A stretch of 64,000 nt of DNA from Cordia subcordata (taxonomy: Eukaryota > Streptophyta > Magnoliopsida > Boraginales > Cordiaceae), in assembly GCA_028554755.1 (NCBI GenBank), contig JAPTOF010000011.1, forward strand, positions 5,174,501 to 5,238,500, written 5' to 3'. Under the pieces are notes generated by a model. It searched no databases. It saw nothing but the letters and a program-made list of their open reading frames with translations, and was not told the origin of the DNA. Shown one piece after another: positions 37,667-48,706 of the stretch. Each line of letters begins with the position of its first letter. Position 1 is the stretch's first letter. The translations under genes were made by a program, and so were the position numbers.

Positions 37667-37705
37667 GTAGTGTCTTTGGAGTACAATAGCTCAGTTTTAT
37701 GTTTT
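37667..37705 (+). repeat. Direct repeat, copy 2
   Basis: Partner of the copy at 35395, starting a few bases after the right end of the hAT-like element. Confidence 0.8.
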
Positions 37706-38583
37706 ATTTAGTGCGTAAGCGCAAATTGATATTGTCAACATATTTGCTAGGCATTGCTGATGTTAATGTAAATTTGACACCAGATACTGTTCATGGATAA
37801 ATGTATTAACATACAAGTTAAAACATTAGGGATGAGGGGGTAATCAAGTAGTTAAGACTATCTTCTCTTAGAGAAAGGTCTTAGTCTCAAATCCTCTAGG
37901 GATTGGGGTTGGGTTGCGGTGGGGGGTTTAAGAAATAAAAGGTACAAGTTGAAACACCATAATTTGAGTTGTGCTAAAGACCAGAAACAACATTAATCAT
38001 TTTTCCTTGTCATGATTCATGTGATTTACGGCTGTGATTCGACAAGTTGGCTAACCTTTTTCTACAAAACAAGTCTGAAATAGATTTTATTCAATTTTCA
38101 GATTCTGTGAAGCGGCACTTCTTTCTGTATCCTTAAAGTTGTCTGCTGATAGAAGAATTCACTTTTGATATATTTGATTCTTGATAATAATATCCATCTA
38201 GTAGAAGAATATGGTGTTTTATGTACATTTGCATGCCAGTTGATGCTCTTATGCTATGGATCTGAACTGCAATAAGGCTAGGGAAGCTTTGGAGTATGAT
38301 GTCAACTTTAATAGCCCGTTTTGCTTTGCTTATTTTTATGTGCTTATAAGCAAAAGGTTGTTTATAGGATTTGGATGGATTTTCTTCTAGTGAAGTTCTC
38401 TCCGAATAACTAGGGTGGTAATGTGGACTCTTAGATTCAAAGGGATAAATTTAAACCATTCAATAAAAATGTGGCCAATAATTCTAAAAATGGCATTTAA
38501 TTTTTTCTTTCATATTTTTCTTTCAATCACAATCTAATCACCTAATATCTCTCATGGCAAATATATATCTTTCCAAGACTCAT
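37706..38583. other. Intergenic, no gene recognised
   Basis: AT-rich DNA between the hAT-like element and the TA repeat. No coding signal or transposon end recognised. Confidence 0.4.
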
Positions 38584-38824
38584 TATATATATATATATAT
38601 GTACTATATATGTATATGTATATATGTACTATATATGTATATGTATATATGTACATATATATATATGTATATATGTATACATATATACATGTACATATAT
38701 ATATGTATAGATATATATGTACATGTATATATATACATATATATGTACATGTATATATATATATATATATATGTATATGTATACATATACATCTATATGT
38801 ATATGTATATATATACATATATAT
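38584..38824. repeat. TA/TATG-rich simple repeat, left flank of the pararetrovirus
   Basis: About 240 bp of (TA)n broken by regular GT and CA steps ('atatgtatatg', 'atgtacatat'). The open reading frames in it, rich in Tyr and Ile, are chance. The viral leader begins at its right edge. Confidence 0.95.
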
Positions 38825-38845
38825 TTTGTTTATCAATAATATTCT

Positions 38846-39396
38846 GAGCGTTCAAGTTCAAGGTACTTTCTTTTTATTTTTCTGTCATTTATTTTATTTC
38901 GTTTGTGCTTGATCAGTCTAATGACAGGCTGAGACTCTGATGGATTATTGTAATACCACCATACCATAAGAGTATGTCTTAGGCTGAATCTCAGACCTAG
39001 AGGATAACCTTCAAATACTCTGCTGATATCTTTAAGGTCTTGAGAATAGGAAATATTTCTTGATAACCATTGAGATCATAGGTTTCTATATATAAGTAGA
39101 TCTCTTTGGAGCCTTCAGCCCTATTGCCGCTGTTTTGATGTTTGAAGGCGTTTTGGGCTTTTCTTTGTTCCGCTGGGGATCTAAATATATATAGCTGTAA
39201 AATCCTTTGATCCATTTCTCTGTTATTTTGAAATATTGCCTAGACTTAAGGATTTAATTATATCCGCGGACTGCTGTTATTTGTGGTCTTATCACCTGGG
39301 CCTAGATTTGGTATCAGAGCCATGGAGACATGAATCTGTAAGTCATCTGTTATGGTAAGTGTTATTACTTTAATCCATCATTTGCTTGTTCATAAT
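38846..39396 (+). promoter_or_regulatory. Viral leader of copy A (untranslated, structured)
   Basis: About 550 bases between the start of copy A and its movement protein. The first 25 bases match the start of the leader at the far end of copy B. The total from the promoter to the movement protein would be about 650 bases, as in caulimovirids, whose long leaders carry short ORFs and a primer site. This segment is missing from copy B. A TATA-like 'tctatatataag' at about 39088 lies inside it. Confidence 0.65.
39309..39322 (+). promoter_or_regulatory. Viral primer-binding site, initiator tRNA-Met
   Basis: TGGTATCAGAGCCA is a perfect 14-base complement of the 3' end of plant initiator tRNA-Met, the primer used by all plant pararetroviruses. 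It sits 75-88 bases before the movement protein. Confidence 0.9.
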
Positions 39397-40499
39397 ATGA
39401 ATATGTTTTCAATTTTTTCATCAAAAAACAATAATATTGTCAAAAACAGTAAAAAGAAGAGTATGATCTTCCTCGCAATCTGGAATTGCTTAATAAATGG
39501 ACAATTCCTAAAATAGAACCTAGGATGATATATTCCTTTGGTACTTTTGATAAAATGGGTCTTAGACAAATTGTTAAAACCTGTGAAGAATCTGTTCCCA
39601 TTCATAATGATGAATTGACTATTAAATTACTTAGTCAAGATGATATTGATGCATATACATCAGAATATAAGTTCATGCATATAGGACTTGTTCAGGTTGC
39701 ATTTAAACCTCTTACTCTATCTGGTTTGCCTGAATCAATTTTGGCTGTTTTAAGAGATGCTCGTAATATGAACTGGCATCAATCTCTCATGGGCATAATG
39801 GAATCTAGTTTAGCTCATGGTCCAATTTATTTTAATGCTTATCCGAATTTACAATTATCTTTGTTGGATGTGAATATTCTTGATGCGTTGACTTTATATG
39901 TGAAGACGCATGGATATAATTATCTGCCAGGTACGAAAGTTATTTGTATCTGTTATCGGGTTTATTTTAATCATTTATATACTTTGAATCCAAAGTGTAA
40001 GTTGATGAATACTAATCAACAAGAAACAATTTTATTTGAAACCAATTTTAATAGATCTAAAATAACAACCCGTAGATCTATTAGGTGGGATGAAATAAAC
40101 TTTCCTGAAACATGGTTAGCCGAGAAAATAATCCCAGCAACACCATTAATCAATGAAGATTTAGTGGATACAATCCAGACGTCCACTGGTGATGTTCAAA
40201 TACAATTTCATAGGAAAAGTACAGAATCTGGTACTTTAGGATTAGGTACATCTAGGTATTCTAGATCATCTAGTCATAGTTATATTTCACCTATAGATTA
40301 TAGAGTTGAGTTACCAAATACTGTAGGTAGTTCATCTTCTAAATCAGTGAAATCTATAGATCAGGAAACTCTAGTAAGTAGAGTTGAGAGCCTGAAAATT
40401 AATCCTGAAAATATAGTTGAAGGGATATATAAAAATCCTAAAAAACAACCAGAGTTTAAACCAGAAATAACTGTGTCAGAACTTATTTTTCCTATTTAA
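39397..40499 (+). pseudogene. Viral movement protein, copy A (frameshifted)
   Basis: 30K-type movement protein of a caulimovirid, which opens plasmodesmata for cell-to-cell spread. The long frame from 39486 holds the family text (GLVQVAFKPLTLSGLPES and NMNWHQSLMGIMESSLAHGP) and ends at TAA 40497-40499. A one-base deletion in an A run near 39455, compared with copy B, separates the N-terminus from the rest. Assignment rests on similarity to caulimovirid movement proteins and on position directly after the leader and before the coat gene. Confidence 0.8.
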
Positions 40500-42430
40500 T
40501 AGATAATAAAATCAAAATTGATTTCAGTCCAGGAAGCTCAGCAAGAAAACAAATACAAGCTGAGTTTCAAAAACCCATATATGAAGACTTTAGAGTCTGG
40601 TTTGCTAAAAATATACCTTTAGCACAAAGAACAATACTCCAGGATCAGTTCTACAATCATTTAGAACAAATTAATGAAATTAGGGATTTTATTCCTTGGT
40701 TTTTGGAAAACTATTTAGGACAACATATAAATGTCTTAGATAGGATTTGGAAATTAAAATCTGGAGAACAAGTTGAATCAACATATCTTCCAACTAATCA
40801 ACCCATAATAATGGAAAAAGATAGGGTTAGGTTATATGCCAATACTTTCATAAATATGCAGGAAAATGAAACCTGACAAGCCACAATTAAACAAATAAAT
40901 GATGTGGTAAAACAAAATAATTTTTCTAATCTTTATTTAGTAGCCTTAGGAGAACAAATATTAGTTCTTAATAATAGGTTATTAAAAACATATATGGCTA
41001 TAGAAGACATTAAGAAATCACTTAATGAATCTAAAGTTGAATCTAGTGGAGAAAAGATAATAAAATCTAATCCAATTCAACCTCCACCTGAAATAAAAAT
41101 TTTAAGCTTGAACAATTAAGTGAGCTTGAAAAACTTCTTGATAATAAATTTAAAACATTCAAAATTAATGTTATTAATCAAGAAGAAGAAGTTCCAGAAT
41201 TAATTGATAATATTAATCAACAACAATTGGTTAATGAAACCTTAAATAAATTAAAGGGATTTAATAATAAATATTCCCAAAAACATTCAACAAAAATTTT
41301 ATTATCCGAGACCAACACCTCAAGACATATTATTTGAGGAAGCCACTTATGAACAAACCTATTATAATGGGAAAACTATATATGAGTGGAATATTGATGG
41401 TCTTACTGATAAACAAATATATAATACCATCCATAGAATGATGATGTATTCTACTATCTGTAAACAATATGATAATACAGATAAAAGTATAGCCCTAATG
41501 ATAATCTCAGGGTTTATTGGTCAATTGAAAGGCTGGTGGGATAATTATCTTGATGATATTCAAAAACAATTAATTTTAAATGCAGTAAAACAGGAAAATA
41601 ATCAACCTGTTCAAGATGCAGTATATACTCTCACATTAAATATTTGTGAACATTTTACTGGTAGATTTACCACAAATACTGAAAATATGAGGTCACTGTT
41701 AATGAATCTTAAGTGTCCTACCCTTACCTCATTTAGATGGTATAAGGATGTATTCCTTAGTAGGGTTATGGAATTACCAGAGGCTAATCAACCTCATTGG
41801 AAGTCTAAATTTATAGATGGTCTTCCACATTTATTTGCCGAAAGAGTCAAAAAATCTCTTAGGACAGAAGGCATATCAGCCATATATTATAATAGTCTCA
41901 CTTATGGCACAATAATTGGAAAATGTATGCAAGAAGGTTTAGCTTTATGTAATGAAATTAAGGTTAACCAACAAATTAAAAAACAACATCTTACAGAAAA
42001 AAGTCAATTAGGACAATTCTGTGATCAATTTGGGATTGAAGTAGGTCAATCTAGTATTAGGAAAAAACCTAAATATAAACCTACTGTTAATCCAAATAGG
42101 TTTTTTTCTCCTAGATATCAGAAAAAGATAAAAGCTAGGACAGAAAGGGCAATTGCTAGAAAATTAGCTAATAAAGCTAATAAACCTTATAAAAAACCCA
42201 TTAAATGTTTTAAATGTGGGAAAACAGGACATTATGCAAATAAGTGCAGAAATCATATAAAGAAGAAGATTAAGGCTTTAGAAATTGATAAAGACCTTAA
42301 AAATGAAATTCTTCAAATTATTTCTGTGACAGATTCAGACCAGGATAATCTGGATGAATTTGAAATATCTCAATCCTCTCAATCCAGTGAGGATATTAAT
42401 ATGTTAACTGATGAATCCAATAACTTAGAA
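40499..42430 (+). pseudogene. Viral coat protein part of the polyprotein, copy A (broken, truncated)
   Basis: Corresponds to the N-terminal part of the copy B polyprotein. The start codon is ATA here, where copy B has ATG. It carries a TGA at 40874-40876 (TTG in copy B), a one-base deletion near 41097 and a two-base deletion near 41283. The coat core (for example LKGWWDNYLDD, 41530) and the zinc knuckle CFKCGKTGHYANKC (about 42207-42248) are intact. The knuckle is typical of caulimovirid coat proteins that bind viral RNA. The copy ends abruptly in an acidic Asp/Ser/Glu stretch at the inverted junction. Confidence 0.85.
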
Positions 42431-42455
42431 TATTATTGATAAACAAAATATAATT
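42424..42455. other. Inverted junction between copies A and B
   Basis: Left of the junction is coat-protein sequence of copy A; right of it is the leader of copy B in reverse. In copy B the coat gene reads AACTCAGAAATTG at this place, and in copy A the leader (reversed) reads CGCTCAGAATATT. The shared 7-mer CTCAGAA is the fusion point, now CTTAGAA. Bases 42431-42453 are also the reverse complement of 38824-38846, so the two fragments share a stretch of leader. Confidence 0.8.
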
Positions 42456-42760
42456 ACAAAAGAAAAATTACAAAACTGTCTCTACACACCCACTTACTTC
42501 CTTCTTCTGATCCGAGACTTTGCTTTTATAGACACTTGAGTGCTCGGATTTGAAACAAAAATTAAAACCGAATTTCCACGGACTTCACATATTTCGAATC
42601 CGGGAAACAAAATAATTACAAACAGTAAAAAGTAAAAACTACTGTTTATCTACAGTAGACTACTGTTTTCCGACAGTAGATAGATTTGTCCAGATACGAC
42701 AAATCTGCTCATTGATTTGCCTAATACGACAAATCTTCTTTTTCAAATTTCTTCTTTTTC
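42456..42760 (-). promoter_or_regulatory. Pararetroviral promoter of copy B, reading leftwards
   Basis: On the minus strand, after the last ORF, a TATA box (TCTATAAAAGC, core 42524-42530) is followed about 30 bases on by purine-rich DNA expected to hold the RNA start. Upstream are two copies of ATACGACAAATCT (42694-42706 and 42724-42736, on the plus strand) and an 'ctactgt'/'acagtag' inverted cluster (42645-42682), which look like enhancer elements. Position and layout match the full-length RNA promoter of caulimovirids. Transcription would run through the junction into copy A in antisense. Confidence 0.75.
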
Positions 42761-42836
42761 TCCAGCCAGCTGTCCACCTTAATCATGACCGCTTTCACCA
42801 CTGACATCATGACCGGCAAACTTATTGACACGTACT

Positions 42837-44335
42837 CTAAACTTTATCCTGTTTAGAGGTACTAGGAGATTCTCCTTGTTTCCGATTGATATGAATCGGA
42901 CCTTTCAACGTGTCTTTCATTGATTCGAACACGTCATCCAGAGAATAGTCTTCTTCTTCCTCCGGATCTTGAGATTGGCTTGCAAGGAAAAAATAGCGAC
43001 TTCCTTGCGATTGTGATGTTATTGACATCTCTGATGGCGATGAAGATTCACTTCTTCTTGTGAATTGGACCATTTCTTGCTTTATTTGATCTATATAAGC
43101 CACCATAATTTCTTGAGAAGAAATTGTTGGATTTTTCTCCTGAAGTCTGAGTGCAAATTGCTCAAATGGTGATTTTGGAGCATCTTGAAGCATCTTTTTC
43201 TTCTTTTCCTTCATCTCCTTCTTGTATTGTTGGAGTTTAGCTTCAATTTCGCTAATCAGATCCTGGGAATATAACTTCTGTGTTGATGGATCTGTCTGGA
43301 GCATTTTATGCCAAAACTTTGTGAAGAATTTCCTCTTCAAACATGGAAGATGTTGAGTTGTATGATCAACTTCTGGAACCGATCTGACAATCCATGGTAT
43401 TGAGAATTCCAGAAAGAAATACATTGACGCTGTACCTTCAACATATTGTTGTTGGTCTTCAAGATTTTGAACTTTTGGTGAACATGCCAGCCATTCTGCA
43501 TACATTCTTTTGAATGGTTCTGGAAGAATTGTTAGAGATGGACCAAAGAAATTCCACCAAACAATAAACCATGTTGGAATCTCTTTCTCAACAATAGTAC
43601 TGCTATTTTCACGAACCATGAATGCTTATGCTGGTCATTCTCAAAATAAAATACCTTTGAGAAAGCATCCACGTAATCCCAATATGAATATTGGAATGGA
43701 CCTTATTGTGTTGATACCACATAGGACTTCAATTTATGTGTTGAAAGTCCCCACTGCTCTGCATTTATTATGCTCTTGATGGAGATCTTGCTATAAGCAA
43801 TATCTCTGGACATCATATATGTTTTTCCATTCTTCTTGAAATGTTCAAAATCTGCAGACATGGTCTCCATGAGAATTTTCTCATAATGATGTCGAGTCTT
43901 ATATGACTGAGCTGGAAAGGAAAACTCATCAAGATATTTTTGCATGAGTATCCAAGGATCATGTTTATATACAAGATCTTTTTGTGAAAGATACAGGATT
44001 ATTTCCTATTGAGTTCCTTGAACATATTGTTGGGAATCATCCAATTCTGTATTCAGAACTGAAGCGAAAGAACTTATATTTCTTTCTCCTGCCTTCTTCT
44101 CCAATTCATCAATGAACTTTATTGTTTCATCGTAAATAGGAGAATTTGGATTGGGAAGGTGAATATCAAATTTTTGAGCCCTGAGTCTATTTCTCCGGAC
44201 TTCTACTTCTTCCACAGCAAATTCCAATGCTCTATTTGCATAGGAATAATCAGGGGCTTTATTTCCCCTACGACCACGACCACGACCAGAGACATATTTT
44301 CCTTGGGTTCTTCCTCCCCTATCAAGGGACTGCAA
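42837..44335 (-). pseudogene. Viral downstream ORF of unknown function, copy B
   Basis: Overlaps the end of the polyprotein by about 130 bases in another frame. The N-terminus is basic with an RG-rich tract (SGRGRGRRGNK). The middle has NPNSPIYDETIKFIDELEKK, and the C-terminal part has a long charged coiled-coil-like stretch (about 43260-43180, many Glu/Lys) and Ser-rich ends. Two stops (TAG near 44006, TAA near 43703) and one frameshift (43703-43620) break it. A similar motif, QQYVxGT, appears twice (near 44020 and 43440). The position corresponds to the unassigned last ORF of florendoviruses or the transactivator ORF of caulimoviruses. I cannot tell which, and no function is claimed. Confidence 0.65.
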
Positions 44336-46291
44336 CCTTGCAAATATTCATGAGTGAGGAAATCAAGCAAAGTATTATTCTTTCCCTGAATATGTTTGAT
44401 TTCAAAATCAAAAGGTGCCAAATGTGCCTGCCATCTCGCAAACATTTTGTTTAGACACATCATGTTTGAAATCGTTTGAAAACATATATTTGGCAGATTG
44501 ACAATCAGTTTTGATTAAAAACTTTTGATTGAGCAAATCATCTTGAAATTTCAAAACACATTTAAGAATTTCCAAAATTTCTTTAGCAACTGTGGCATAT
44601 TTTTTCTGAGAATCATTCCATTTCCCAGAATGATAACGAACAAGATATTCCTGCTTTGTAATCGGATGAACTTGTTTCAGAACTCCGCCATAACCTATTT
44701 CTGAAGCATCCGTCTCCACAATTTTATACCATGTGGGATTTGCTATCATAAGACAAGGCAACTGTTTGACCTTAGATTTGATCACTCTCACTGCCTCAGT
44801 ATGACTTTCTGACCAAGGGGAAGGGGATTTCCTAAGTCTATCATATAAAATTGCAGTATTTGCAGCAAGATTTTTATAATAAGACAGAATATTATTCAAA
44901 CTACCCAAAAATCTTTGCAATTGAGTTTTATCAAGCATAATATCAGGAAATTTAGAAGCAAATTCAATACTTCTGTTAATAGGAATTATTTTCCCATCTT
45001 CAATATTATAACCAAGAAATCTAATTTTAGATTGACAGATTCCCATTTTCTTTTGAGAAACAACTAAACCATTTTTTATAACAAGGTTTTTAAAAATTTC
45101 CAAATGTTTAAAATGAGTATTGATGTCTTTTGAAAATATTAAAACTTCATCAATATACACCACCATAAAATTATTGTATGGTAAAAAGATATCATTCATG
45201 ATATGTTGAAATTCAGAAAGAGCATTTTTCAATCCAAATGGCATAACATTCCATTCAAAATGCCCTTTAGGTACTACAAATGCAGTTTTGAACCTATCTT
45301 CTTCAACTACCTGTATTTGATAGTATCCTGATTTCATGTCAAATTTAGAAAATATGCATGAATCCTGAACCCTAGATATTAGATCATGTTTATTTGGAAG
45401 AGGGTATCTGATCCATTTCAAAACTTTATTAAGAGGTTTATAATTGGTAACTAACCTGGGAGCACCTTTTTCAATTTCACTATGTTTATTCACATAGAAA
45501 CCAGTACAACTCCAAGGTGAATGAGAAGGTTTTATTAATCCTTTTTTAAGAAGATTATCTATGTCTTCTCGACAATATTCCAGTTCCGTACTATTCATTT
45601 GGCAAGGTCTAGATTTAGTTGGAATTTTTGATTCATCAAAACCATCAATATATGGTAAGGAAACTATATGTTTTTTCCTATCCCAAAAAGCATTTGGATG
45701 ATCAGCACAGATTTCAGCAGAAAATTGATTATAAATCATTTTTATTTTTTCCTGCAATTTTGGATTATTTAACTGATCTTTCATATTAATAGTTAATATT
45801 TCTTGTTTTAAGAAATTTAATTGATTTCCTTTAGCTTTTATTATATCAACTAATTCATTTAAAACCCTAGATACTGGATCTTTTATGAAATTTAATATGA
45901 TTTCATTTCCTTCATAACTAGCTATAATTCCATTAGTAGTTATTTCCTGTATTGGAAAGATTTTATGAAGAAAAGGAGTACCTAATATAACTTGATTTGT
46001 CATATTCCTAACTAAAACAAAACTAGTAGGAATGCACTGTTTATCTTGGAAAATATAAGCTTTGGAAAGTTTATATAAGATTTCCATTTTATCACCACTC
46101 GTAGAAGATAAGGAATGGGTTGTTTTTTCAAAATATTTTGTAGGAATTAATCCTTCCTGAATACAATTTAAATCAGCACCACTATCTATAAGTGCCACTA
46201 GATTCTTTTTAAATTCTCCCTGTATTAAGAGACTTATATTGACTAACCATTTTTGTGAAGTAATAAACTCCATTTTCCCTAAAAATGGTTC
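44203..46291 (-). pseudogene. Viral protease, reverse transcriptase and RNase H, copy B
   Basis: Aspartic protease with DSGAD at residues 30-34 counted from Met 46273. Reverse transcriptase has LVTNYKPLNKVLKW, FSKFDMKSGYYQIQV, FEWNVMPFGLKNA and the active-site block. The usual YIDD reads YIDE (45146-45157, residues 373-376), so the second catalytic Asp is Glu. RNase H begins IVETDASEIGYGGVL. A one-base insertion near 44445 throws the end of RNase H out of frame; it continues to about 44203 (FDFEIKHIQGKNN). The frame is the same as that of the coat protein upstream, separated only by a TGA at 46292-46294 and six codons. It would have reverse-transcribed the viral RNA. Confidence 0.9.
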
Positions 46292-48706
46292 TCATTCAGT
46301 ACTAGATTGTCCTAATGATTCCTGGACTTTAGCCTTTCCTTTATCAAGACTCTCTATCCTATCATTAAGGATATTTAATTGACTCCTGATTTCAATATTA
46401 TCTTGAGTTAAAATTTTTATATCTTTTTTCAGGTTATCAACTTCTATTTGAAGATCCTGAACAGTTGTTATTGTTGGAGAAGATGTTTTATATTTATCTT
46501 CTAACCTACGTCTAACTTCTGTTAGAGTATATGGAATAAATTTATGTTGTGAAGTTTCTATTTCTTCAGGTTCTTTTATTTTTCCTAAAGATTCTAAAAT
46601 TTTATTTCTCACCTCAGAATCTTTAACTATTCTTAACAGTTCAATGATATTATCATTGGTTAAAACATTTAATTGCAAATCTTTAAATTGAGAAAGAATT
46701 TTATAATAATCATTCTCTTCTTCAGATTGTATTTTATTAATACATTGTTGACAAGGTTTATTATTGTCAATTTCTGAGTTATTGGATTCATCAATTAACA
46801 TATTAATATCCTCACTGGATTGAGAGGATTGAGATATTTCAAATTCATCTAGATTATCTTGGTCTGAATCTGTCACATAAATAATTTGAAGAATTTCATT
46901 TTTAAGGTCTTTATCAATTTCTAAAGCCTTAATCTTCTTCTTTATATGATTTCTGCACTTATTTGCATAATGTCCTATTTTCCCACATTTAAAACATTTA
47001 ATGGGTTTTTTATAAGGTATATTAGCTTTATTAGCTAATTTTCTAGCAATTGCCCTTTCTATCCTAGCTTTTTTCTTTTTCTGATATCTAGGAGAAGAAA
47101 ACCTATTTGGATTAACAGTAGGTTTATATTTAGGTTTTTTCCTAATACTAGATTGACCTACTTCAATCCCAAATTGATCACAGAATTGTCCTAATTGACT
47201 TTTTTCTATAAGATGTTATTTTTTAATTTGTTGGTTAAGCTTAATTTCATTACATAAAGCTAAACCTTCTTGCATACATTTTCGAATTATTATGCCATAA
47301 GTGAGACTATTATAATCTATGGCTGATATGCCTCCTGTCCTAAGAGATTTTTTGACTCTTTCAGCAAATAAATGTGGAAGACCATCTATAAATTTAGACT
47401 TCCAATGAGGTTGATTAGCCTCTGGTAATTCCATAACCCTACTAAGGAATACATCCTTATACCACCTAAATGAGGTAAGGGTAGGACACTTAAGATTCAT
47501 TAACAGTGACCTAATATTTTCAGTATTTGTGGTAAATCTACCAATAAAATGTTCACAAATATTTAATGTGAGAGTATATACTGCATCTTGAACAGGTTGA
47601 TTATTTTCCTGTTTTACTGCATTTAAAATTAATTGTTTTTGAATATCATCAAGATAATTATCCCATCAGCCTTTCAATTGACCAGTAAACCCTGAGATTA
47701 TCATTAGGGCTGTACTTTTATCTGTATTATCATATTGTTTACAGATAGTAGAATACATCATCATTCTATGGATGGTATTATATATTTGTTGATCAGTAAG
47801 ACCATCAATATTCCACTCATATATAGTTTTCCCATTATAATAGGTTTGTTCATAAGTGGCTTCCTCAAATAATATGTCTTGAGGTGTTCGTCTCGGATAA
47901 TAAAATTTTTGTTGAACAGGTTTTTGGGAATATTTATTATTAAATGCCTTTAATTTATTTAAGGTTTCATTAACCAATTGTTGTTGATTAATATTATCAA
48001 TTAATTCTGGAACTTCTTCTTCTTGATTAATAACATTAATTTTGAATGTTTTAAATTTATTATCAAGAAGTTTTTCAAGCTCACTTAATTGTTCAAGCTT
48101 AAAATTTTTTATTTCAGGTGGAGGTTGAATTGGATTAGATTTTATTATCTTTTCTCCACTAGATTCAACTTTGGATTCATTAAGTGATTTCTTAATGTCT
48201 TCTATAGCCATATATGTTTTTAATAACCTATTATTAAGAACTAATATTTGTTCTCCTAAGGCTACTAAATAAAGATTAGAAAAATTATTTTGTTTTACCA
48301 CATCATTTATTTGTTTAATTGTGGCTTGCAAGGTTTCATTTTCCTGCATATTTATGAAAGTATTGGCATATAACCTAACCCTATCTTTTTCCATTATTAT
48401 GGGTTGATTAGTTGGAGGATATGTTGATTCAACTTGTTCTCCAGATTTTAATTTCCAAATCCTATCTAAGACATTTATATGTTGTCCTAAATAGTTTTCC
48501 AAAAACCAAGGAATAAAATCCCTAATTTCATTAATTTGTTCTAAATGATTGTAGAACTGATCTTGGAGTATTGTTCTTTGTGCTAAAGGTATATTTTTAG
48601 CAAACCAGACTCTAAAGTCTTCATATATGGGTTTTTGAAACTCAGCTTGTATTTGTTTTCTTGCTGGGCTTCCTGGACTGAAATCAATTTTGATTTTATT
48701 ATCCAT
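46292..48706 (-). pseudogene. Viral coat protein part of the polyprotein, copy B
   Basis: Starts at ATG 48706-48704, which overlaps the movement-protein stop as TAATG. The frame is continuous for 805 codons to a TGA at 46292-46294 and continues without shift into protease-RT, so coat, protease, RT and RNase H were probably one polyprotein. Two internal stops interrupt it: TGA at 47666-47668 (TGG in copy A) and TAA at 47216-47218 (CAA in copy A). Both fit C-to-T type decay. The zinc knuckle lies at about 46970-47010. The C-terminal part is acidic, then coiled-coil-like (VDNLKKDIKILTQDN, about 46440-46400). Confidence 0.85.

Noticed and set aside
38552..38912. Several overlapping Tyr/Ile-rich open frames on both strands
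   Set aside because: They are translations of a TA/TATG simple repeat and have no coding character.
39085..39100. TATA-like motif in the leader of copy A as a second promoter
   Set aside because: It lies inside the leader, downstream of the true start expected from the promoter in copy B; the region is AT-rich and the match may be chance.
39486..39500. Start of the copy A movement protein at the Met in the long frame
   Set aside because: Copy B shows that the N-terminus extends further up; the internal Met only follows a frameshift.
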